Shown: positions 57,302 to 64,000 of the stretch, piece after piece
Position numbering within the stretch: the first letter of the stretch is position 1
Layout: the number at the start of each line of letters is the position of its first letter
NCBI RefSeq assembly: GCF_014489415.1
Contig: NZ_CP060822.1
Coordinates: 3,085,501-3,149,500 of the forward strand
Direction: 5' to 3'
From: Cylindrospermopsis curvispora GIHE-G1
GTDB lineage: Bacteria > Cyanobacteriota > Cyanobacteriia > Cyanobacteriales > Nostocaceae
DNA length: 64,000 nt
Translations under genes and position numbers: made by a program
The notes under the pieces: generated by a model
Databases searched by the model: none
The model's input: only the letters and a program-made list of their open reading frames with translations
Told to the model about the DNA's origin: nothing

Positions 57302-58816
57302 CTAGCATTTGTGCAATTTTGCCAGTAAAATGATGATTTCATCCATTGCTTTCCTGACTGCTGATGGGTGTTGTGATTGATTAACTATCATGCTAAACAC
57401 TAAATCATCATAATTGGGAACATTAATATATCCAGATAGAGAAATTACACCAGTCATGGAACCTGTTTTTCCTTGAACTATTCCCCAAGCAGGAGTTTTT
57501 AAAAACCGATTTTTTAGGGTACCATTCATACCACCGGTAGCTAGGGATGCACGAAACAGATTGCCATCAGGTGATTTTGCCATCACCTGTAATGTTTTTA
57601 CCAATGCTTCTGGACTAATTAGGTTCTTGCGAGATAGTCCAGAACCATCCACAATCATATAAGTATTAGGTTCTATTCCCCATTCACTCAGGGTAGTTTT
57701 TAGTATTTTTAAGCCTTGGTTTACAGTGGTTTCATTTTTGTTAGTTGATTCACTATTACCTAAATGTCTGAGTAAAGATTCGGCGTAGAGATTATTACTA
57801 TTCCTATTCACTTCTTTGAGTAAATCTGGCAAGGTAAGGGATTCAACGACAGCTATTTCTGGCTTTTGTTCAGCTATTTTATAGTGTTGGTATTCAAAAA
57901 TAGGTTGAATTTCCTTAACGTTTATCCCTACTTTTGCCCAGGTCAAACGCAAGTTTTTTAAGAAGTTATCTATGGGGTCAATAACTGATAACCCTATGGT
58001 TTGAGAAGGGGAATTAATAGGCAGTTTGCCATCAATCTTTAATACTTGACTTTTTAGATCTCTGGTGACTTGGAAAAATCTCGACTCATTTTCAGCAACA
58101 GTGATAGAATTATTTTCTATTCCACTATATAATTCCATATCGTTAGACCAAGTAATGTTTAATTTTTCTCCTATCTTGTTGGGAGATAAAGTCAAAATTC
58201 CAGTATTTTCATTGACCATTAAACTATTGACTGGGGCACCATAATCAGCTTGTATATCTTCCCATTGCCAACTGGCATCAATGTATTCTCCTTGAAAGTA
58301 ACTATCATCCACAATTAGCTTGTTAATTGACCGAATTCCCCGTTGCTGCAATTTCTGAGCTAGGGCGGTTAATTGGGCATTATTAAAACTGGGATCTCCT
58401 CTACCAACTAAATAAAAATTACCTTCATCTCCTTGATGAATTGAGGTACGAATGCGAAAGTCTTTGCCCAGTTTTTGCCATGCTGCTGCTGCAGTTAATA
58501 TTTTGGTGGTAGATGCAGGAATAAAATACTTTTGGGCATCCCGACTGTAAAGAATTTGGTCAGATGATAGGTTTTTAATCAAAATTCCCCACCTCATTCT
58601 TTCAAATGTAGGAGAATTGATTATCTTCTCTATGGAAGATGGTATTTGAGATGCGCAAGTGTGCTTTAATTCTTCTTCAGTATCTAATCTGGGTGTTTGC
58701 CCTACTACAATCGGCTGTTTAATAATAGTGTTAATACTGATAATTACAATTATTAGTATTATATAAGCAGTAATATGTCTACCAGTATGCTTAAACTTTT
58801 TTTGCTTTTTCTTCAT
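57302..58816 (-). CDS. dacB: D-alanyl-D-alanine carboxypeptidase/endopeptidase (PBP4 type)
   Basis: 504 aa from ATG 58816 (TTG three codons upstream open). N-terminal membrane anchor or signal (AYIILIIVIISINTII). Penicillin-binding active sites: Ser102-x-x-Lys105 in FIPASTTKILTAAA, the SxN-type loop in VDGSGLSRKNLIS (an S-x-S/N-like variant) and KTGSMTGV. It trims or opens peptidoglycan cross-links in the periplasm. The length agrees with cyanobacterial DacB. It converges with cobO; the 144-bp gap contains a hairpin GTTGGGTT...AACCCAAC (about 57193-57218) shared with the MITE family. Confidence 0.93.
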   Translation of the reverse strand: MKKKQKKFKHTGRHITAYIILIIVIISINTIIKQPIVVGQTPRLDTEEELKHTCASQIPSSIEKIINSPTFERMRWGILIKNLSSDQILYSRDAQKYFIPASTTKILTAAAAWQKLGKDFRIRTSIHQGDEGNFYLVGRGDPSFNNAQLTALAQKLQQRGIRSINKLIVDDSYFQGEYIDASWQWEDIQADYGAPVNSLMVNENTGILTLSPNKIGEKLNITWSNDMELYSGIENNSITVAENESRFFQVTRDLKSQVLKIDGKLPINSPSQTIGLSVIDPIDNFLKNLRLTWAKVGINVKEIQPIFEYQHYKIAEQKPEIAVVESLTLPDLLKEVNRNSNNLYAESLLRHLGNSESTNKNETTVNQGLKILKTTLSEWGIEPNTYMIVDGSGLSRKNLISPEALVKTLQVMAKSPDGNLFRASLATGGMNGTLKNRFLKTPAWGIVQGKTGSMTGVISLSGYINVPNYDDLVFSMIVNQSQHPSAVRKAMDEIIILLAKLHKC

Positions 58817-58889
58817 TATAATCAATTAACAATTAATTAAACAGATGATGTTGAGTTTAATTCCTAAACCTAACCTACTTTCTTTGCTG

Positions 58890-60452
58890 CTACACGAAGA
58901 AAGCAGTGAGGTGTTTCCCCTGGTGATCAATCTCCCGTATATCGTAGGTTTTGTTACTGTTGAAGTTAAAAATGAGTATATATCCCTCATTTAGTCCGTA
59001 GGATTCCAGGTAGCTGCAAAGCTGCTCAATCCCATCCTGAAGACGCTTTTCACCGTACCAAATTTTCAGTTCAATCACGTAGCGCTGGTTTCTGTAGGTG
59101 ACAACCAGATCCATCCTACGGTTTTCCGCGACCACATTTTCCTTGAACATGTATCCATTACCGTTGATAATCGGACGGAAGAAAGACATGAGTAACATAC
59201 GCCCGTTCTTCTCCAGGAAATCGTTGTCCCGAGAGGAATGATGCTCCCGCATAAACCACTGGAACCTTTCCAAAATCAAGCTGACCTGGAGCTTACCGTC
59301 GCTTATAAAGCTGCTATCTCGGTATCTATCAAGATGTTCATGGGCGGTTTCCCGTTTAGAAATAAAATAGCTGATAATTCTGAACTCGTAGATTTTGTTG
59401 GCGATGTCGCATCTACCTACTGAATTGTTCTTGATAATACCATAGGTCGCCCCCAGATCAATCAAGGGATTACCCCGGTCAAAGACTAAATCCTCCCCAT
59501 CAATAGCTATTGCCCGAATTAACTGGGAAAAGTCGGGATTATTTTCAAGATTCTTGTACACATCATTAAAATTAGTGGTGGAGTAGGATACATCCACTAA
59601 ATGCCTATAAGCATCCTCAATATCATTAACTGACCAAGGTCGCTGGTTCTGGTGCATCTCGTCAACCACCTGGCACATCTTGCTAACGAGGAAGGGATTG
59701 CCACTGGTATAATAAAACAGAAGGCGAGCCAAAACAGGGCAGTCCATTTTAAATCCATGATCATTTGCGTATTCCGCGAGCATTGGCTCAATTTCCTCCT
59801 GGCTGAAGGTGAAGTCAATATCCACGTCCACAGCAATGTTCCAGGGGCTATTCAGTTTACGTTCTTCATCCCGATCGAGCTTCAACTTTAAGGTCTTCAC
59901 ATCGTGGACTCCGATCAGGACCACCGAGTGGAAGGTGGCATCCCTACCTTGTGCTGTTGCTAGGTATTTATCCCGCAACATGGCTAGGAAACTGATGAAT
60001 ACCTGATTATTGCTGGCTTTGTCAATTTCGTCTAGGAGCAGGACAATTTTTAGTCTGGATTCCCTAACCCAGTCACTGACAAATCTTGAAAGCTGTTTGA
60101 AGCTGTTGATTTGCCCGGACTTAACTTCAAGCCATTCAGCGAGTTCTGGATTGTTGAAGAACAAACCTTTGGCTAAAACTGCGGGGACTACCGATGCCAT
60201 CTGCTCTTCGCTTTGGAATGGTAGGTCGCCAATACCCTCGAAACTGGTACTGATCACCAGATATTCTTCCACGCCCTGAAAACTTTTTTCCAGGAGATGC
60301 TGCATGGTGGTTTTTCCGTATTGCCTCGGAAAGTTAATGGCAAAATATTTACCACTTTCGATTAGATGGCGACATCTATTGAATTTAGTGGTTACGTCGC
60401 ACATGTAGTGCTTTTTAGGTAAGCAAATACCTACTGTGTTGAACTCTTTCAT
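58890..60452 (-). CDS. AAA ATPase with C-terminal PD-(D/E)XK nuclease-like domain (second copy)
   Basis: 520 aa. Same architecture as the protein at 24568 but only distantly similar: FNTVGICLPKKHYMC start, Walker A FPRQYGKTT (residues 41-49), Walker B KIVLLLDEID (about 135-143). The nuclease-like site is Asp448 (RMDLVV), Glu461 and Lys463 (IELK). It resembles the AAA-ATPase_like + PDDEXK_9 family that is abundant in some bacteria with multi-copy members. By eye the gene is a little richer in G+C than its neighbours, which could mean transfer. The function is unknown. ATG 60452. Confidence 0.82.
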   Translation of the reverse strand: MKEFNTVGICLPKKHYMCDVTTKFNRCRHLIESGKYFAINFPRQYGKTTMQHLLEKSFQGVEEYLVISTSFEGIGDLPFQSEEQMASVVPAVLAKGLFFNNPELAEWLEVKSGQINSFKQLSRFVSDWVRESRLKIVLLLDEIDKASNNQVFISFLAMLRDKYLATAQGRDATFHSVVLIGVHDVKTLKLKLDRDEERKLNSPWNIAVDVDIDFTFSQEEIEPMLAEYANDHGFKMDCPVLARLLFYYTSGNPFLVSKMCQVVDEMHQNQRPWSVNDIEDAYRHLVDVSYSTTNFNDVYKNLENNPDFSQLIRAIAIDGEDLVFDRGNPLIDLGATYGIIKNNSVGRCDIANKIYEFRIISYFISKRETAHEHLDRYRDSSFISDGKLQVSLILERFQWFMREHHSSRDNDFLEKNGRMLLMSFFRPIINGNGYMFKENVVAENRRMDLVVTYRNQRYVIELKIWYGEKRLQDGIEQLCSYLESYGLNEGYILIFNFNSNKTYDIREIDHQGKHLTAFFV

Positions 60453-60557
60453 CCTCCAACTTATTAGAGGTGTTAAAATATGATAGTCATTCTACCACTT
60501 TTCTTGACCAATGGCTAATTTTCTGCTAGATCATCGAGTACTATTCCTCTACTTAAT

Positions 60558-61397
60558 ATGAGTCACACCCGCAAAACACTGTCAATACCTAATATGGAAA
60601 TTTCCTATTTGGAATGGAGTCAGGGTCATGAACCTTTACTACTACTCCACGGGATGGCTGATAATGCCCTGGTTTGGTTAAGTTTGGGCGATTATTTGTC
60701 CCCAAATTACCATATTATAGCTCCCGATATGCGTGGTCATGGTAACAGCAGTAAACCGGAAACAGATTATTCCTTTACAAGTGCGATCGCTGATTTGGAA
60801 GCCTTAATGGATAGTCTTGGTTGGTTGAGTGCTAATGTAGTTAGTCACTCTTGGACAGGTAAACTAGCAGCTATTTGGGCTAGGCAAAATCCAGGGAGGT
60901 TAAAAACTATGACTTTAGTAGACCCGATTTTTATTTGGAAGATGCCTAGGGTACTTAAATTAATCTTTCCTTTGTTGTATAACGTATTACCATCTTTACA
61001 AACTATGGGTCCATTTAGCAGTTATGAAGCAGCTGAGGAGAAAATCAAAAAACTGGTTCACTTTCGAGAATGGAATGATTTGCAACAACAAGTTTTTCAA
61101 GGGGGAATAGAGCAAAAACCGGATGGCACGTGGGGTAGTAAATTTACCGTGGCCGCTCGTGACGGAATTTTTGATGCAGTATTAGAAGTAGCTGGTTTTA
61201 TTCACCCCGTGGAAATACCCACCCTGTTTGTTCAACCTGAAAAAGGAGTGAATCGCCAAGATTGGCAAATCAAACCTTATAAAGACAACCTTAAAAACCT
61301 TACCTGGAAAAAGATCCCAGGAACCCATTGGCCGTTTCTAAGTAACCCAGAAGAATTTAATCTTAGTATAGCTGAATTCCTAGCACAATCAATATAG
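60558..61397 (+). CDS. Alpha/beta hydrolase with unusual nucleophile elbow
   Basis: 279 aa. The fold is clear: oxyanion-hole motif LLHGMADNALVW, APDMRGHGNSSKP, and a C-terminal catalytic His in GTHWPFLSN. The nucleophile elbow reads VVSHSWTGKLAA (Ser98), where the usual small residues of GxSxG are replaced by Ser and Thr. It is probably still a hydrolase, but the substrate cannot be predicted. ATG 60558. Confidence 0.85.
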   Translation: MSHTRKTLSIPNMEISYLEWSQGHEPLLLLHGMADNALVWLSLGDYLSPNYHIIAPDMRGHGNSSKPETDYSFTSAIADLEALMDSLGWLSANVVSHSWTGKLAAIWARQNPGRLKTMTLVDPIFIWKMPRVLKLIFPLLYNVLPSLQTMGPFSSYEAAEEKIKKLVHFREWNDLQQQVFQGGIEQKPDGTWGSKFTVAARDGIFDAVLEVAGFIHPVEIPTLFVQPEKGVNRQDWQIKPYKDNLKNLTWKKIPGTHWPFLSNPEEFNLSIAEFLAQSI

Positions 61398-61437
61398 CTT
61401 GATTTAATCTCGTTCTATTTTTACCTATATTTAACTT

Positions 61438-62580
61438 ATGAGTCTTTGCATCAACCCTGTTTGTCCCCAACCAGATCATCCAGATAACGATAAAAACTAC
61501 TTTTGTCAAAGTTGTGGTTCCCCATTGGAATTATTAGGAACTTATCGGGTAGTACGTTTATTAAGTGATCACACTGGATTCAGTAAAGTTTATGAGGTTT
61601 ATCAACAAGACATACTAAAAATACTTAAAGTGCTGAAACAACAAGTATCTAATGATGACGAAGCCAAAAAAGTATTTGAACAAGAAATGAGTGATCTGGG
61701 CCAATTGGAACGGAATGATATGGCACCGGAATATTTTACCCATCAAACCAGCACAGGGATGACCATTCACTGTATGGTTGTGGAAAAAAATGTGATGAGC
61801 GGCTTAAATACACAAATAGTCACAAAAACAACCACCGAACAAAACCTGGGTCAAAATTCGGAAAAGCCATTGGCAAAACTACCACTAGTAGCATTACTTT
61901 GGGCATTACTTTGTTCATTGTTTTTGCTGTGGTTAGTAGCATTTACCAATAGGGATAATAGGTTTGTGGTTTTTCCCTCCGACTATGGACAATTACCGAT
62001 TAAAAAGGGGGAAGTAGACTACTTTGCATACGAAGAGGGTCAAGACAGTCAAGGTAGAGTAGCAGAATTCAATATAGCAGTTTTATCAGTAGAATATAAA
62101 TGGCAGTTGGGTAGTACCTATCAGATTAAGTATAATAATGAAATAATTAATCTTGAATCCTTAAAATCCAGATTACAAGAGGAAGGAATACAAACAATCA
62201 TGGAAGATCCCAGTGAGATTATTTCCGTAGGGACAGCTTCCTGTGAAGGTGATATAAAAGCAGAACAAAGTCGTGCTTTGGAAAGATCCAAGCAAATTCA
62301 GTTATTGGTGAAAAAACTCTTTAGTGATAGCTTGAGTGTTAAAGGCTATAGACTATTGAATCTTGGACAATTTCAAAGAAAGGATTGTCAGAGTGATCAG
62401 GATTTAACTGCATATCAAAGGAGCATTATTATTATTGGGGTAAAGAAACAAGATGAGGGAGTTATTTTGGATGAGGCCTTGAGGGACAGACTAGAGAAAA
62501 AACCTTTTGCAGATTTTAAATTGGAGGATTATTCTCTAGGAGGGGTAGATAGCTTTAAAACCATATCGAGTAATCTCTAG
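61438..62580 (+). CDS. 4-Cys-prefix protein with truncated kinase-like domain and TM segment
   Basis: 380 aa. The N-terminus has the cyanobacterial 4-Cys prefix (C4, C9, C23, C26) that normally opens Ser/Thr kinases. A short stretch like the start of a kinase N-lobe follows (ELLGTYRVVRLLSDHTGFSKVYEV), with the glycine-rich loop degraded. No catalytic HRD or DFG motif follows; instead the protein runs into a TM helix (about residues 146-167) and a 210-residue C-terminal region of unknown type containing two cysteines. It cannot be an active kinase. Probably a membrane protein derived from a kinase gene by fusion or deletion. Confidence 0.75.
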   Translation: MSLCINPVCPQPDHPDNDKNYFCQSCGSPLELLGTYRVVRLLSDHTGFSKVYEVYQQDILKILKVLKQQVSNDDEAKKVFEQEMSDLGQLERNDMAPEYFTHQTSTGMTIHCMVVEKNVMSGLNTQIVTKTTTEQNLGQNSEKPLAKLPLVALLWALLCSLFLLWLVAFTNRDNRFVVFPSDYGQLPIKKGEVDYFAYEEGQDSQGRVAEFNIAVLSVEYKWQLGSTYQIKYNNEIINLESLKSRLQEEGIQTIMEDPSEIISVGTASCEGDIKAEQSRALERSKQIQLLVKKLFSDSLSVKGYRLLNLGQFQRKDCQSDQDLTAYQRSIIIIGVKKQDEGVILDEALRDRLEKKPFADFKLEDYSLGGVDSFKTISSNL

Positions 62581-62942
62581 GAAACAGTTTTTAAAAACTG
62601 TCCATAGCAAATTATACCAATAGAGAATTTGTGGACAAAATTTATCTATCTAAAGAGAGACTGGTTTTGTATCCAATCAAGACTATATATTAAATAGCCC
62701 GATTACCCTACCGGACTTTAGCTCCAAACCTCCTCTTGTAATTTTAATTTGTTTCATAATTACATAATTAAAAGTTTCAAGAGGGGGCTTTATTCTGATT
62801 TTCTGGGCATTGCTATAGAGACTAAGTAGGGAGGCACAATTATTTGTAGGATGGGTCGAGTAACGAGACCCATGGGGGTGTTGGGTTTCATACTTCAACC
62901 CAACCTACGTTCATCTTATATTTAATTCCATCCACCTACTGA
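62581..62942. other. Intergenic region with palindrome and MITE
   Basis: It begins with a perfect 18-bp palindrome (ACAGTTTTTAAAAACTGT, 62584-62601) three bases after the preceding stop codon, a possible terminator. Around 62727-62790 CTCCTCTTG and CAAGAGGGGG form a loose inverted repeat. The MITE fills 62823-62940. A small minus-strand frame at 62683-62898 crosses the MITE and is not credible as a gene, though its last 24 codons (from an internal ATG) lie outside the MITE. Confidence 0.5.
62823..62940. mobile_element. MITE-like dispersed repeat (copy 4, longest)
   Basis: About 118 bp, starting AAGTAGGGAGGCACAATTATT and ending AATTCCATCCACCTACT. It contains two internal hairpins (ATGGGTCGAGTAACGAGACCCAT and GTTGGGTTTCATACTTCAACCCAAC). 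This is the most complete copy. It has no coding capacity, so any transposition would need a transposase from elsewhere. Confidence 0.75.
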
Positions 62943-63815
62943 TTAGGGATTACAATATGGACATAATCCAGGATCGGCAAAAAATTTACCATCGGGATAT
63001 AACTTCTCTTCTATAAAATTACACTTTTGACATTGGTAAATTACTCCCATAGTTAATGAGGTAGGTTGACCACAACTTTCACATGGTAAACCTTGAGTTC
63101 TGTCGGTAATGCTAAATCCGGGTGTACTACATTGAGGACAACAACTGTAAATTTTCTCCACCAAATCCTGAGTAGCTTTTGCAATATTCTTCATGCGGGT
63201 GGGATTATAAAGTGCTCGCATATCAGTCTCTATATGTAAATTACCATGGGGAGAATTATTCAAGGCAAAATTTACAGACTCATATAGCTGCTCTTGAGTG
63301 GTGATACCTTTAATAATTTCAGGATCTTGGCCATTGGAAGATTCAAACCAAATCACTAATGCATGGTCAGGAAAACCAACTTTGGCAGCAAATTTTTGTG
63401 CTGCTTCAAAACTATTGATCACCAAATGATTAAAATTAGTCTCTGTGGAAAACACCTCCCCCATAATTTGTAAGTCATTTTGTTGATCTAAAAGTAATAC
63501 AATTTCTCTATTGGCATAAATATAAGGAAAATTAGGATGAGGCACAAAACTGCCCTCACTTGCTATACCTATAGTTTCCCCAGTGATTTCCATGGCCTTT
63601 TTGGCTTTTAATTTAGCCGTGACTATTTGGGTATCTGGCCGTTTTATCTCTCTGGTAAACGTACCAAATTCATCGGTATTAAAGTTTGGGGGGACGACAA
63701 CTTCTAGCCCCAGTTGCTTTTGTAATAATGGAGCAATGACATTTTCTTTATGGTGCATGGTTGCCAGAACAGCTACCCGATTGATAAATAAACTATTTAA
63801 TAATTCTTGGGACAT
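62943..63815 (-). CDS. DUF6671-like protein with C-terminal zinc ribbons
   Basis: 290 aa. Residues 1-220 form a soluble domain (RVAVLATMHHKENVIAPLL, IGIASEGSFVPHP, LHIETDMRALYNPTRMKNI) that resembles the DUF6671 family, function unknown. The last about 70 residues carry four CxxC pairs: CPQC, CESCG, CQKC and CPYC, forming two zinc ribbons. ATG 63815. No informative neighbours. Confidence 0.75.
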   Translation of the reverse strand: MSQELLNSLFINRVAVLATMHHKENVIAPLLQKQLGLEVVVPPNFNTDEFGTFTREIKRPDTQIVTAKLKAKKAMEITGETIGIASEGSFVPHPNFPYIYANREIVLLLDQQNDLQIMGEVFSTETNFNHLVINSFEAAQKFAAKVGFPDHALVIWFESSNGQDPEIIKGITTQEQLYESVNFALNNSPHGNLHIETDMRALYNPTRMKNIAKATQDLVEKIYSCCPQCSTPGFSITDRTQGLPCESCGQPTSLTMGVIYQCQKCNFIEEKLYPDGKFFADPGLCPYCNP

Positions 63816-63868
63816 ATTACTTTAGATGATTTCATTACTCCCCATTTCCCCCCTTTTTCTACCCCAGT

Positions 63869-64000
63869 CTAATTTTGGACTTGCGGAATCTGATCAGTTG
63901 GATTGTTTTGATTAATCTGATTCATTTGCACTAGTAACTTTTCTTTATTTCGTCTACGAATTTTGGCATATATCTGAATACTAGCAGCCATCAAAATCAC
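63869..64000 (-). CDS. C-terminal end of a gene running off the window
   Basis: The minus-strand frame ends at TAG 63869-63871 and is open to the window edge. The visible 43 residues start hydrophobic (VILMAASIQIYAKI) and continue with a basic stretch (RRRNKEKLLVQM) and a Gln/Asn-rich tail. It looks like the end of a membrane protein whose last helix is followed by a cytoplasmic tail. The identity cannot be given from this fragment. Confidence 0.5.
   Translation of the reverse strand: MILMAASIQIYAKIRRRNKEKLLVQMNQINQNNPTDQIPQVQN

Noticed and set aside
62683-62898. Minus-strand 71-codon frame
   Set aside because: Most of it lies inside the MITE, whose other copies do not keep the frame open as a gene.
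1-64000. tRNA, rRNA, CRISPR array and cobalamin riboswitch search by eye
   Set aside because: No cloverleaf with CCA-like acceptor, no rRNA cores, no spaced 28-37-bp repeats and no B12-box-like region before cobO were seen; a covariance-model scan would be needed to be certain.

Overview
The window looks like chromosomal DNA of a filamentous, heterocyst-forming cyanobacterium (Nostocales). Reasons seen in the sequence: many copies of the HIP1 octamer GCGATCGC, cyanobacterial-type housekeeping genes (4-Cys-prefix protein, acpP-fabF-tkt run, LpxB-like protein, HdrB-like CCG protein), and a DevBCA exporter next to a glycolipid-type polyketide synthase cluster. The low G+C and small dispersed repeats would fit a Raphidiopsis/Cylindrospermopsis-like genome, but that genus guess is weak. 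No rRNA, tRNA, CRISPR array, prophage or intact insertion sequence was recognised.

Layout. 0-5 kb: a secreted serine protease with ten TPRs, an outer-membrane barrel protein, and a 603-bp direct duplication that joined the barrel gene's promoter and signal peptide to an unrelated C-terminus. 5-9 kb: RND transporter and LpxB-like protein. 9-16.6 kb: housekeeping genes (family-4 uracil-DNA glycosylase, RodZ-like HTH membrane protein, GatA, L33, S18, RNB exonuclease, RadC). 16.7-24.6 kb: a surface-glycan locus with a Wzt-type ATPase, GlfT2-like galactofuranosyltransferase, UDP-galactopyranose mutase, methyltransferase and two more GT2 enzymes. 24.6-26.8 kb: an AAA ATPase/PD-(D/E)XK protein and small orphan genes.

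26.8-46.6 kb is the most interesting part. devB-devC-devA and a small unrecognised gene lie on the minus strand. A 743-bp gene-free leader separates them from a six-gene plus-strand operon: (1) a PfaA/HglE-like iterative PKS (KS-AT-ACP-ACP-KR-DH), (2) a PfaB/HglC-like KS-AT protein with a dead KS, (3) a PfaD enoyl reductase, (4) a PapA/condensation-type acyltransferase, (5) a free ACP, (6) a 625-aa protein with an N-terminal TubC-type NRPS docking domain fused to a large domain I do not recognise. Inference: the operon makes a fully reduced long-chain lipid that is transferred or esterified and may be exported by DevBCA.

46.6-64 kb: L,D-transpeptidase, a triple-domain pterin-synthase protein, transketolase, FabF, ACP, HdrB-like protein, a potassium channel with a C-terminal zinc ribbon, a Spy-like protein, a deoxyhypusine-synthase-like protein, CobO, DacB, a second AAA/PD-(D/E)XK protein, an alpha/beta hydrolase, a 4-Cys-prefix protein with a truncated kinase fold, a DUF6671-like protein and the tail of one more gene. 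MITE-like repeats of about 90-120 bp are scattered through the intergenic spaces.
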